Positions 39,382-47,979 of a stretch of 64,000 bases of DNA are shown here, in pieces. The DNA is from Sva-07 sp963717385. Lineage in GTDB: Bacteria; Actinomycetota; Acidimicrobiia; Acidimicrobiales; Ilumatobacteraceae. The notes beneath the pieces were generated by a model. It had not been told where the DNA came from, did not search any database, and was given only the letters and a program-made list of their open reading frames with translations. How positions within the stretch are numbered: position 1 is the first letter of the stretch; each line of letters starts with the position of its first letter. Both the position numbers and the translations under genes were made by a program. The stretch spans positions 62,001 to 126,000 of the forward strand of contig CAVQWE010000002.1 of the NCBI GenBank assembly GCA_963717385.1, given 5' to 3'.

Positions 39382-41295
39382 TCAGATCTCCTGGCCGGCG
39401 AACTGGGCGTTGTACAGGCGCCAGTAGGCACCGTGCGATTCGAGGAGCGAGTCGTGGTTGCCCTGTTCGACGATCTGGCCGTCTTCCATCACGAGGATGA
39501 CGTCGGCGCCGCGGATCGTCGACAGCCGGTGGGCGATCACGAAGCTGGTGCGGTTCTCGCGTAGCGCGTTCATCGCCTCCTGGATCAACACCTCGGTGCG
39601 GGTGTCGACCGAGCTGGTCGCCTCGTCGAGGATCAGGATCGACGGGTCGTCGAGAAACGCCCGGGCGATTGTCATCAGCTGCTTCTCGCCGGTGGAGATG
39701 TTGTCGCCTTCGTCGTTGATCATCGTGTCGTAGCCATCGGGCAGCGAGTGCACGAAGCGATCGACGTAGGTGACACGCGCCGCCTCGTAGATCTGTTCGT
39801 CGGTGGCGTCGGGGTTGCCGTAACGCAGGTTGTCGCGGATCGTGCCGCCGAACAGCCATGTGTCCTGCAACACCATGCCGATCTCGGCGCGCAACTCGTT
39901 GCGCGGGAAGCTGGCGATGTCGCGACCGTCGAGCGTGATGCGCCCCGAGTCGAGGTCGTAGAACCGCATGATCAGGTTGACCAGCGTGGTCTTGCCGGCC
40001 CCGGTGGGACCGACGATCGCCACGGTCTGGCCGGGTTCGGCCACCACGTTCAACCCGGTGATCAGCGGCTTGTCGGGGTCGTAGGAGAAGTGGACGTCCT
40101 CGAACACGACGCGACCATTGATCTTCGGCGGGTTCTCGGTGGGTGGCTGCTCAGCCGACTGCTCGTCGGCGTCGAGCAACTCGAGCACCCGTTCGAGCGA
40201 GGCGATGCCCGACTGGAACGTGGCTGCCATCGATGCCAGGTGCGTGAGCGGCTGGGAGAACTGGCGGGCGTACTGGATCATCGCCTGCATGTCGCCGATG
40301 CTCAACGAGCCCGAGGAGATCTGCAGGCCACCGACGACGGCGATCAGGATGTACTGGATGTTGCCCATGAACAAGATCGCCGGTTGGATGAGGTTGGCCA
40401 TGAACTGGGCGCTGAAGCTCGCCTCGTAGAGTTGGTCGTTGTCGTTGCGGAAGCGCTCCTCGGCCTCCCGTTGCCGACCGAAGCTCTTCACGATCGTGTG
40501 ACCCGTGAACACCTCTTCGGCTTGTGCGTTGAGGTCGCCGGTGTGGCGCCACTGCGCCATGAACCGGGGGCGGGCCTTGCCGCCGATGAACTTCATCAGG
40601 AACACCGACCCCGGCACGGTGACCAGTGCGACAGCCGCGAGCAGTGGCGAGATCGTGAACATCATGATCGCCACACCGAGCAACGTGAGCAGCGAGGTGA
40701 GGATCTGGCTGATCGTCTGTTGCAAGCTCTGGCTGAGGTTGTCGATGTCGTTGGTGACACGGCTGAGCAGGTCGCCGCGAGGCTGACGGTCGATGTAGCT
40801 GAGCGGCAGGTGGTTGAGCTTGCGCTCGACCGCCTCGCGCAGCTCGAACATCGAACGTTGCACCACGCCGGCCAACACGTACGCCTGGGAGTACGACAGG
40901 ATCCACGACGCCATGTAGACGCCTGCGACGATGAACAGCTGGCGATGCAGGGCGTCGAAGTCGATGCCGTCGGGGCTGCTCAACCCGTCGACGATGATGT
41001 TGGTCGCTTCGCCGAGCAGGCGAGGGCCGATCACCACGAGCGTCACGCTGAGCACGGTGGCCACGACCACGCCGATCAACAGCGGGCGTTCCTTGCCCAA
41101 GATGTCGCCGAGGCGTTTGAGGGTGACGCCGAAGTTCTCGCTGCGCTCGGCCGGCAGGCCAACTCCGCCGCCTGGCCCGAAGCTGGCGCGCCGCGCTTCG
41201 GTGCCAGCGGTGGCGAGCAGCTTCTTGTCGTCGGCCGAGACGCCGTTCTTGGCGGCGCCGTTCGCGCCGTTTGCGTTTGTGTCGTCGGTGCTCAT
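39382..41295 (-). CDS. ABC exporter half-transporter with canonical catalytic glutamate
   Basis: 637 aa from the ATG at 41295 (MSTDDTNANGANGAAKNGVS). A long flexible N-terminus precedes six membrane helices and an NBD with Walker A VGPTGAGKTTLVN, Walker B LILDEATSSVDT including the catalytic Glu, and an unusual ABC signature ISTGEKQLM in place of LSGGQ. The partner at 41292 has the reverse pattern, so the two probably form a heterodimeric exporter with one degenerate ATP site. Coupled to the upstream gene by ATGA. Confidence 0.9.
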   Translation of the reverse strand: MSTDDTNANGANGAAKNGVSADDKKLLATAGTEARRASFGPGGGVGLPAERSENFGVTLKRLGDILGKERPLLIGVVVATVLSVTLVVIGPRLLGEATNIIVDGLSSPDGIDFDALHRQLFIVAGVYMASWILSYSQAYVLAGVVQRSMFELREAVERKLNHLPLSYIDRQPRGDLLSRVTNDIDNLSQSLQQTISQILTSLLTLLGVAIMMFTISPLLAAVALVTVPGSVFLMKFIGGKARPRFMAQWRHTGDLNAQAEEVFTGHTIVKSFGRQREAEERFRNDNDQLYEASFSAQFMANLIQPAILFMGNIQYILIAVVGGLQISSGSLSIGDMQAMIQYARQFSQPLTHLASMAATFQSGIASLERVLELLDADEQSAEQPPTENPPKINGRVVFEDVHFSYDPDKPLITGLNVVAEPGQTVAIVGPTGAGKTTLVNLIMRFYDLDSGRITLDGRDIASFPRNELRAEIGMVLQDTWLFGGTIRDNLRYGNPDATDEQIYEAARVTYVDRFVHSLPDGYDTMINDEGDNISTGEKQLMTIARAFLDDPSILILDEATSSVDTRTEVLIQEAMNALRENRTSFVIAHRLSTIRGADVILVMEDGQIVEQGNHDSLLESHGAYWRLYNAQFAGQEI

Positions 41296-43028
41296 GCCAC
41301 TGCCCCCTGGCCCATCTGCGATTCGACGATCTCGATGTAGGTCGGACATGTTTCGAGGAGTTGGTCGTGAGTGCCTCGCCCGATGATCTCGCCGTCTTCC
41401 AGCACCAGGATCTGATCGGCATCGATGATGGTCGACACCCGCTGAGCAACGATCAACACCCCGGCACCAGCCGTATGCGGCTTGAGGGCCGCACGAAGCC
41501 GGGCATCGGTGGCGAGGTCGAGCGCCGAGAACGAATCGTCGAACACGTACAACTCGGGTTTCACCACCAGTGCCCTGGCGATGCAGAGCCGTTGTCGCTG
41601 CCCGCCCGACACGTTGGTGCCGCCCTGAGTGATCGGGCTCTCGACTCCATCGGGCATCGCCTGCACGAAGCCGCTCGCCTGCGCGACCTCGAGGGCCTCC
41701 CACAGTTCACCTTCGTCGGCTTCGGGGCGTCCGTAGCGCAAGTTCGATGCGACGGTGCCCGAGAACAGGAACGGTTTCTGGGGGACGTAGCCGACCTTGC
41801 CCCACAGCAGGTCGAGGTCGAGTTCGCGAACGTCGACACCGTCGACGAGCACGCTGCCCTCGGTGGCATCGGCGAGGCGCGACACCAGGTTGACGAGGGT
41901 GGTCTTGCCGGCGCCGGTGCTGCCGATGATGGCGGTCGTCGTACCCGCCTCGACTCGGAACGACAGGTTGCTCAGCACTGGTCGCTCGGCGCCCGGGTAG
42001 GCGAAGCCGACCTCACGGAACTCGAGCGTGCCTCGCTCGGTCACGTCGGTGATCGGATTCTCCGGCTGCCGAACGGTCGATTGCGTATCGAGCACTTCGA
42101 CGACGCGCTCGGCGGCGACGGCCGCCCGAGGAATCATCGACACCATGAACGTCACCATCACCACGGCGAACAGGATCTGGATGAGATAGGTGAGGTAGGC
42201 GACCATCGCCCCGATCTCCATCTCGCCCGCCCCGATCTGGTTGCCGCCGATCCAGATCACCGACACGCTCGAAATGTTGATGATCAGCATCACGGTCGGG
42301 AACGTTGCGGCCATGAGGCGGCCGGCGCGGAGGGCGGTCTGGGTGAGTTCGTCGTTGGCCTGCGAGAAACGCTCGACTTCTTGGGGTTCGCGCACGAACG
42401 CCCGAACCACTCGCATGCCGGTGATCTGCTCGCGCAGCACCAGATTGACCCGGTCGATGCGCAGCTGCATTGCCTGGAACGACGGCACCATCCGGTACAC
42501 GATCGAGCCGAGCGAGAGCACCGCCGCCGGGATCGCGAACAGGATGATCACCGAAAGGCCGAGGTCTTCTCGAACAGCGAAGAAGATGCCGATCACCAAG
42601 TTGAGCGGTGCGGTGATCATCATCGTCACCGCCATCACGACGAGCATCTGGATCTGCTGGACGTCGTTGGTGGTGCGGGTGATCAGCGAAGGCGCACCGA
42701 ACTGGCCGACCTCGCGGGCTGAGAAGCCGGTGACCGAGTGGAACAGGTCGCGGCGCACATCGCGGCCGAAACCCATCGCCGCCTGCGAGGCATACCAGAC
42801 CGCCGCTGAGGCGAACACGATCTGGATGATCGTGAAACCGAGCATCACGCCACCCATCGTGAGGATGTAGTCGTTGTCGCCCTGCAACACGCCGTTGTCG
42901 ATCAACAGTGCATTGATCGTGGGGAGCGTGAGTGCGGCGAACGTCTGGATCGCCTGGAGAACGACCACGACGGTGAGCACCCGCCGGTAGGGACCGAGAT
43001 GGCTCTTGAGGAGTTGCCAGAGTTTCAT
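41292..43028 (-). CDS. ABC exporter half-transporter with degenerate Walker B
   Basis: 578 aa from the ATG at 43028 (MKLWQLLKSHLGPYRRVLTV). Six membrane helices are followed by an NBD with Walker A IGSTGAGKTTLVN, canonical signature NVSGGQRQRL and Walker B LYVFDDSFSALD, where Asp stands in place of the catalytic Glu. With its neighbour's degenerate signature this gives one inactive and one active ATP site, as in BmrCD/TM287-288 heterodimers. It probably exports lipids, drugs or peptides. Both ends overlap neighbours by ATGA. Confidence 0.9.
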   Translation of the reverse strand: MKLWQLLKSHLGPYRRVLTVVVVLQAIQTFAALTLPTINALLIDNGVLQGDNDYILTMGGVMLGFTIIQIVFASAAVWYASQAAMGFGRDVRRDLFHSVTGFSAREVGQFGAPSLITRTTNDVQQIQMLVVMAVTMMITAPLNLVIGIFFAVREDLGLSVIILFAIPAAVLSLGSIVYRMVPSFQAMQLRIDRVNLVLREQITGMRVVRAFVREPQEVERFSQANDELTQTALRAGRLMAATFPTVMLIINISSVSVIWIGGNQIGAGEMEIGAMVAYLTYLIQILFAVVMVTFMVSMIPRAAVAAERVVEVLDTQSTVRQPENPITDVTERGTLEFREVGFAYPGAERPVLSNLSFRVEAGTTTAIIGSTGAGKTTLVNLVSRLADATEGSVLVDGVDVRELDLDLLWGKVGYVPQKPFLFSGTVASNLRYGRPEADEGELWEALEVAQASGFVQAMPDGVESPITQGGTNVSGGQRQRLCIARALVVKPELYVFDDSFSALDLATDARLRAALKPHTAGAGVLIVAQRVSTIIDADQILVLEDGEIIGRGTHDQLLETCPTYIEIVESQMGQGAVA

Positions 43029-43627
43029 GAGGTGGTGTGTTCGCTTCCGATTCCGTGGAGGACGAAGTCGACGATCTCGGCAGCCGTGGAGGCCTCCGCC
43101 GCGATCATCGGGTGGGTGAGTGACATGGTGAGCGCGCGCAGTCGGCGGGCGGCGACGAGCGGATCGACGCGAATCCGGTCGCGATGGGCGGCGAACAGAT
43201 CGGTGAGCGCTGGGCTGTCGGTCATCGGACGCCGCACCTGTTCGTGACGCTTGGCGCTGACGTGCGACAGCAGCGTCCACACATCCACGACGCGACGCTG
43301 GATCAGCACGGTCGCCTCGATCAGCTGATCCTCGAACGACTGCGTGTGGTCGATCTCTCGGAGCGTCTCTTCGAACTGGTCTTGGTCGAGCGCCGCTTCG
43401 AGCGTGGCGTCGAGGAGTTCGTCCTTGTCGGCGAAGACTCGGAAGATGGTGCCTTCGGCGATGCCCGCCGCGCACGCGATCTGCTTGGTGGTGACGGTTT
43501 CGCCGTGCTCGACCAGGAGCGGCCGGACGGCCTCGATGATCGCCGCCCGTCGTTGCTCGGGCGGCAGCGACGACGCCCGCTTGGCGGGAACAGGCGTGGC
43601 GGCAGCGGTCGGCATCCGTGCGACCAT
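43025..43627 (-). CDS. TetR/AcrR family regulator of the ABC exporter operon
   Basis: 200 aa from the ATG at 43627. An upstream ATG at 43645 would place the operator inside the gene, and one at 43615 is also possible. The N-terminal HTH reads RRAAIIEAVRPLLVEHG, VTTKQIACAAGIAEGTIFRV, FADKDELLDATL, and the C-terminal ligand domain is about 140 residues. It is the first gene of the operon with both ABC halves. The operator just upstream suggests autoregulation and control of export genes. Confidence 0.9.
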   Translation of the reverse strand: MVARMPTAAATPVPAKRASSLPPEQRRAAIIEAVRPLLVEHGETVTTKQIACAAGIAEGTIFRVFADKDELLDATLEAALDQDQFEETLREIDHTQSFEDQLIEATVLIQRRVVDVWTLLSHVSAKRHEQVRRPMTDSPALTDLFAAHRDRIRVDPLVAARRLRALTMSLTHPMIAAEASTAAEIVDFVLHGIGSEHTTS

Positions 43628-43630
43628 AAC

Positions 43631-43648
43631 TGAGTGAGCACTCACTCA
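43631..43648. promoter_or_regulatory. TetR operator, TGAGTGAG/CTCACTCA palindrome
   Basis: TGAGTGAGCACTCACTCA has perfect 8-bp arms around a two-base centre, 3 bp upstream of the TetR start at 43627. TGAGTGA...TCACTCA is a well-known operator type for AcrR/TetR regulators. Binding here would block the operon's promoter or early transcription. Confidence 0.75.
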
Positions 43649-43673
43649 CACGTGCCGTGCGCGCAACTTCTCC

Positions 43674-43722
43674 CGAGCGATGAGCGAACCACACTGTCAC
43701 GACCGCTTCGCTCATCGCCTCG
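43674..43722. terminator. Strong hairpin after the SGNH hydrolase gene
   Basis: Arms CGAGCGATGAGCGAA and TTCGCTCATCGCCTCG pair over 15 bp with one bulged base, loop 18 nt. It lies 15 bp past the minus-strand stop at 43737. There is no clear U tract. It separates this gene from the TetR operon. Confidence 0.5.
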
Positions 43723-43736
43723 GGGCGATTCGAGGG

Positions 43737-44756
43737 TCAGCGGGTGGGGCGCATCGACGACGGCACGCTGGCGTCGAGGGCGGCCAAGTAGGCGTCATAG
43801 CCCTTCGAGCTGGGGTGGAACGACGCCGTCGACACGTTGAGCGCTCCGTCGGTCCAGTGCTCGCGCACCGTGCCGTCCGCGAGCTGGCTGCGGCGGAACG
43901 AGTCGCCGAAAACTGCATCGTTCACGAACCGATCGCGCTGCCAGAAACGGCAGGCACCGTGGTTGTCGAACTCGTCGACGACGTCGACGTAGCGAATGTC
44001 GGCACCGGTGAGCCCGCGGGCGCGTGCGGCCGCAACAGAGATCTGATGATTCAGCAGATCGGCCTGCTCGTCGATCCAATCGGCCTCGTCACCGCTGATA
44101 CCGGTGACGCCGTCGCAGCGCCCATTGCCCTGCATCAACTCCGGGTACCCGAGGACCCGAAGGGTGATGTCGGGAAACTCGTCACCAATTGCGGTGTAGG
44201 TGTCGACCAGATTCTCTCGGAGCTCGTCGAGGTTGGCCATCTGGTTCTTCGACGACTCGTGGCAACGCACCGAGGTGATACAGCGCACCAACGCGTCTGG
44301 CCAGTTCTCGCCACGTTCGGTGCGCAGATCGTTGCCGCCGATGGTCATCGTGATGAGCGTGCCGTCGCCGTCACCGGGGATGTCGGCGGCGCGCACCTGG
44401 GCCGGAATCTCACGGATCACTGCGCCGGCACATGCAATGAACACCGACTCGGCGTCGAGTTGGTCGGCCAAGCGGGGACCTGGCGTCTCGTCGAGCTCGC
44501 GTTGGCAAGCGCTCGAGCCGAGCCGGGTGGTTCGGTCGAACGAGTGAGCCTCAGGGCCGTGATCGTCGTACGCCGACGCGTTGCGATGGATTCCACTGCC
44601 CGAGCTGTACGAATCGCCGAGGGTGACGATCCGCTCGATCCGTTGGAAGACCGCTGGCGCGGTTGCTTCCGGGCGTGCCGACACCGTGTTGCCGACAGCG
44701 ATCGCCCCGACCGTCACTGCTGCAGCAGCAAGGAGCGTGATCGAGGTCCGACGCAT
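43737..44756 (-). CDS. Secreted SGNH/GDSL-family hydrolase
   Basis: 339 aa from the ATG at 44756. Signal-like N-terminus (RRTSITLLAAAAVTVGAIAVG). Block I reads IVTLGDSYSSGSGIH with the nucleophile Ser, block III has TIGGNDL, and block V has STASFHPSSKGYDAY with the catalytic His. Several Cys (SSACQREL, CAGAV, RCITSVRCHE, GRCDG, ACRFW) suggest disulfides in the extracytoplasmic space. It probably acts as a lipase or esterase like actinobacterial SGNH enzymes. Confidence 0.85.
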   Translation of the reverse strand: MRRTSITLLAAAAVTVGAIAVGNTVSARPEATAPAVFQRIERIVTLGDSYSSGSGIHRNASAYDDHGPEAHSFDRTTRLGSSACQRELDETPGPRLADQLDAESVFIACAGAVIREIPAQVRAADIPGDGDGTLITMTIGGNDLRTERGENWPDALVRCITSVRCHESSKNQMANLDELRENLVDTYTAIGDEFPDITLRVLGYPELMQGNGRCDGVTGISGDEADWIDEQADLLNHQISVAAARARGLTGADIRYVDVVDEFDNHGACRFWQRDRFVNDAVFGDSFRRSQLADGTVREHWTDGALNVSTASFHPSSKGYDAYLAALDASVPSSMRPTR

Positions 44757-44842
44757 GAGCTCCCAGGTTAGGAGGTGTCGCCGGACGACCCGACGCGGGC
44801 CCGGACCTCACGTCGGATGCTCGAATTCAGCGCCCTCGCTCG

Positions 44843-45661
44843 TCAGGCGTCGCGGCGGCGACGGACCAGCACCTCCTGGGCGATCGTGGCAACCTGCAGC
44901 CCGTCGTGGCGAATGACGTCGCCGGTCACCAGACCGCGCCCGCGGTTCACGCCGTGCGACTGCGTGGCGAACCAGTGCCATTGCGAGGGATCGGTGGGAC
45001 GCTCGAACCACACCGAGTGATCGAGGCTCGCCCCTTGGAACAGTTTCCGATCGGTGTCGCCCGTGAAATCGGGATGCGCCGAGCGAGCCGCCCGCGAGGG
45101 CGCTGCGTCGGACATGAAGGCGAGCGCGCACTGGTGATCGGCAGGGTCGTCGCCCATGTCGGCATCGAGACGGATCCAGTACCCCATCGTGCCGTCGTCG
45201 AGGAACGTCGCCTTGCGCTGCAGGAGCCCCGCCCACGAGTGATCGGGCAGCGACGGGTCGTCGGGCCCAGGCAACCCGGGCGGGAGCGTGGCGACTGGCA
45301 CGTCGGCCTCGTCCTCGAGCACGTGGAACGACACCGATACGTTCAGGATCGCTCCGCCCGATTGCCGGGCAACCACCTGGCGGGTGCTGAACGAGCGGCC
45401 GTCGCGGAGCCGTTCGACCTCGTAGCGGATCGGTTCCTCGGTGGCGCCGGGGCGGATGAAGTACGAGTGCAACGAGTGCGCCGCGCGGTCGGCGTCGACC
45501 GTGCGGGCGGCGGCGCGCAGCGCCTGAGCCACGACCTGACCGCCGAACAAGCGGCCGCCCCACGGATACCGGGCGGCGATGCCGACGTACGTGTCGGGCC
45601 CATGCGGTTCGAGTTGCAGGAGTTCGCTGAACTCGATGTCGTGGATCTTCCGCGTCGGCAT
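44843..45661 (-). CDS. Acyl-CoA thioesterase II (TesB-type)
   Basis: 272 aa from the ATG at 45661 (MPTRKIHDIEFSELLQLEP). Two hot-dog domains are visible: GGRLFGGQVVAQALRAAART, then SLHSYFIRPGATEEPI and GRSFSTRQVVARQ in the first; LFQGASLDHSVWFERP in the second with the tail GLVTGDVIRHDGLQVATIAQ. It hydrolyses medium to long acyl-CoA thioesters in the cytosol, consistent with the crotonases and WS/DGAT nearby. The upstream ATG at 45685 lies in the repeat region. Confidence 0.9.
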   Translation of the reverse strand: MPTRKIHDIEFSELLQLEPHGPDTYVGIAARYPWGGRLFGGQVVAQALRAAARTVDADRAAHSLHSYFIRPGATEEPIRYEVERLRDGRSFSTRQVVARQSGGAILNVSVSFHVLEDEADVPVATLPPGLPGPDDPSLPDHSWAGLLQRKATFLDDGTMGYWIRLDADMGDDPADHQCALAFMSDAAPSRAARSAHPDFTGDTDRKLFQGASLDHSVWFERPTDPSQWHWFATQSHGVNRGRGLVTGDVIRHDGLQVATIAQEVLVRRRRDA

Positions 45662-45680
45662 CGCCCCAGTGTGCCAGCGG

Positions 45681-45711
45681 ATCACGCCAGGGGTCAGACC
45701 CCAGGCGTCAT
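45681..45711. repeat. 31-bp palindrome with GGGGTCAGACCCC core (family C)
   Basis: ATCACGCC/AGGCGTCAT arms flank GGGGTCAGACCCC, with only two arm mismatches. The crp stop codon (45708-45710) lies inside it. It is 26 of 29 identical to the element in nagA at 36385 over the shared part. It could serve as a transcript-end hairpin. Confidence 0.75.
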
Positions 45712-46376
45712 CGTGCGGAGGCCTGCCGGTCGGAGACGAGTTCGTTCAGTCCGAGCACGTCGAGTACCACGATCCGCCCGCGCCCGGTCTGCACGAGCCC
45801 GGCGCGCCGAAATCCTGCCAGCGCCCGCGCTGTCGACTCACGGGTTGCACCGATCCAACCAGCAAGGTCGGCCTGAGTGAGTGGAAGTTCGTAGGTGTCG
45901 CAGGCATCACCGTGGCGCATCATCATCGAGGCCAACTCGACAAGCATCCGGCCCGTGCGCACCGTCGCGCTGTTCGAGTTTCGCGTGACGAGCCGATCGT
46001 TGGCCCGCCGCAACTCGGCACTCAAGCTCCGGCATACCGACACCGACAGGCGTGGCGCGCCGAGCAGAAGATCCATGAGGCGCGCCGCCGGCAGCACGGC
46101 AACCACGGTGTGGTCGATGGCGGCGGCACTCGCCGATCGCGGCCGCCCATCGAGTGCTGACAACTCTCCGAACTCGTCACCCGGCACCTTGACTCCAACG
46201 AGGAGCTCCCGTCCTGTCGGTGTCGTGAGGAAGATCCGCACGCGGCCTTCGAGGCAGACGTAGACGCTGTGGGATCCGTCGCCTTCGATGAACAACACCT
46301 CGCCGGGCGCGTAGTCCCGACGCCGACCGAGATCGGCGATTGCATCCCCGATCGTCAAGTACTCGACAACGTCCAT
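45708..46376 (-). CDS. Crp/Fnr family transcription regulator
   Basis: 222 aa from the ATG at 46376, preceded by a good GGGAGGGG ribosome site. The cyclic-nucleotide-binding fold shows YAPGEVLFIEGDGSHSVYV, LVGVKVPGDEFGELSALDG and RPRSASAAAIDHTVVAVL. The C-terminal winged helix has LPLTQADLAGWIGATRESTA. No cysteine cluster for an Fe-S centre is visible, so cAMP, haem or a ligand-free mode is more likely than oxygen sensing by FNR. It is divergent from the unknown gene at 46509 with a Crp-like site between. Confidence 0.88.
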   Translation of the reverse strand: MDVVEYLTIGDAIADLGRRRDYAPGEVLFIEGDGSHSVYVCLEGRVRIFLTTPTGRELLVGVKVPGDEFGELSALDGRPRSASAAAIDHTVVAVLPAARLMDLLLGAPRLSVSVCRSLSAELRRANDRLVTRNSNSATVRTGRMLVELASMMMRHGDACDTYELPLTQADLAGWIGATRESTARALAGFRRAGLVQTGRGRIVVLDVLGLNELVSDRQASAR

Positions 46377-46428
46377 CGCCCCTCCCAACCACACCGGTCA
46401 TCGACCACATGCAATGTCGTCGGACCTG

Positions 46429-46444
46429 TGTGATCCAGGTCATA
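46429..46444. promoter_or_regulatory. Crp-like binding site
   Basis: TGTGATCCAGGTCATA fits the TGTGA-N6-TCACA pattern with one mismatch. It lies between the divergent regulator start (46376) and the gene start at 46509, where a regulator could control both. Matching this regulator's own binding preference is an inference. Confidence 0.45.
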
Positions 46445-46508
46445 GACGGTAGTGCACATCCGGAACATGGTGGAACCGTCAACTCACCAGACACAACAGG
46501 AGACCACC

Positions 46509-47135
46509 ATGTACATCTTCAGCCGATCCACCATCGCGACGCTCGGGCGCCAGTTCGATGCGATCCCCGCCGCCGTCGGCATCGCCGAGAAGGTCACCAC
46601 ACTCACCGGCAAGGAACTCAACGTCTTCACCGCCCGCTTCGGGGCCCCACAGGGCAGTGTGATGTGGAGCGCTCGGATGGAGTCGATGGCAGAGCTGCAG
46701 GAGATGACCGACAAGCTGATGGCCGACACCGGCTACCTCGAGATGGTCGAAGGGATGAACGGGTTGTTCATGGCCCCGGCCGAGGATCGCCTCGGACGAG
46801 TTCTCACCGGACCGATCGATGGAGCGACGTCCAAGTTCTACGGCATCACGCAAGCGGCAATGATCAACGGCAAACAGGCCGAAGCAGTGGCGTTCGGGAT
46901 CGAGACTGCCGACTACGTCGGCAAGTCGCTCGGTGCTCCGTCGGCGTTCGCCAAGTCGAGCTATGGCGGATTCAACGACGTGACATGGCTCACGGGCTTC
47001 GACACCGCAGCCGACGTCGACGCCTTCGACGACTGGCAGATGACCGACAGCGGATACCACGACATCCTGGCGAAGGCCGGCGACCTGTTCGTCGAGAACA
47101 GCGGGCACACCTCCTTGATCGAGAAGATCAACTGA
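46509..47135 (+). CDS. Conserved hypothetical protein, two ferredoxin-like (Dabb/NIPSNAP-like) halves
   Basis: 208 aa from the ATG at 46509, preceded by AGGAG. Codons back to 46452 are open but lack support. The first half reads TIATLGRQFDAIPAAVGIAE, KELNVFTARFGAPQGSVMW and a helix with MESMAELQEMTDKLMA, and a similar pattern recurs near the C-terminus (DVDAFDDWQMTDSGYHDIL). This resembles tandem dimeric alpha/beta barrel domains, but I do not recognise the family. The gene is divergent from a Crp-type regulator, which may control it. Confidence 0.6.
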   Translation: MYIFSRSTIATLGRQFDAIPAAVGIAEKVTTLTGKELNVFTARFGAPQGSVMWSARMESMAELQEMTDKLMADTGYLEMVEGMNGLFMAPAEDRLGRVLTGPIDGATSKFYGITQAAMINGKQAEAVAFGIETADYVGKSLGAPSAFAKSSYGGFNDVTWLTGFDTAADVDAFDDWQMTDSGYHDILAKAGDLFVENSGHTSLIEKIN

Positions 47136-47207
47136 TCCCCCGTCCCGACCGGATCGACGGACCGGTCGAGAGCGCAGTCTTCGTCGCTGGTCGGCGATAC
47201 TTGGGGT

Positions 47208-47820
47208 ATGCAGACCATCGAGGTGTATGCCGACATCACCTGCCCGTTCACCCATGTGGGACTCAAGCGGGTGATGCAGCACGTCAGCGAGATGTCCGAG
47301 CCTGCCGAGGTGATCGTTCGGGCGTGGCCACTCGAATGGGTCAACGGCACCCCACTCGCCATCGACCCCGTGCTCGTGAAGGCCGCTGCGCTGACCGAAC
47401 AACTCGGCGTCGACGACTTCTCCGGACTGCGCGCCGACGCGTGGCCGACCTCGACGATTCCCGGATTGAACCTCGCCGTGGACCGCGTACGAACGCGACG
47501 CAGCGACCGGTCTCGCAATCAGCCTGGAGCTGCGATCCGCACTGTTCGAGCACGGCAACGACATCAGCGACCCCGACGTGCTCGCACGCATTGCCGCCGC
47601 TCACGACCTTCCGGCGCCGACGACCGAGACGAGTGACGCCGTGCAAGCCGACTACGACGGTGGCCTCGCTCGCGGCGTGAAGGGATCCCCGCACTTCTAC
47701 GTGGCCTCCGACGACTTCTTCTGCCCGTCGCTCGACCTCGGCCACGACGACGACGGCCACCTCACCGCACGGTTCGACGCCGACATGCTCGCAGACTTCT
47801 TCGCTCGCATCGACGCCTGA
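47208..47820 (+). CDS. DsbA family oxidoreductase, one frameshift
   Basis: The ATG at 47208 starts MQTIEVYADITCPFTHVGLK. The thioredoxin-fold active site keeps one Cys (CPFTH, so CxxH-type rather than CxxC), followed by the helical insertion of FrnE-like proteins. After VDR near 47484 one extra base ends the frame. Correction gives AYERDAATGLAISLELRSAL and later GVKGSPHFYVASDDFFCPSL with the cis-Pro loop, stop at 47820, about 203 aa. It probably acts in disulfide or isomerase chemistry. Both halves are intact. Confidence 0.78.
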
Positions 47821-47979
47821 GCCCGACATCCGCACGCAAGGCTGGTTCGATCAACCACCTTGCTCACGTTCGATCAGCGCCAAGCGCAGGTTGCTCACAC
47901 CCTCGGCCTCCACGTCATCGGGGCAGCGGCGCGCTGCCCGACGAGTAACGTCGCAACTGCACGCCACGATCGGGGGATC

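Noticed and set aside
39748..41340. 530-residue plus-strand frame opposite the ABC exporter gene
   Set aside because: Antisense of a conserved ABC half-transporter, rich in Arg, Gln and His, with no recognisable motif.
47208..47820. Loss of the second Cys in the DsbA-like active site (CPFTH) as a mutation
   Set aside because: Many actinobacterial relatives in this DsbA-like group seem to have a single Cys with a following His, so I do not treat it as damage.
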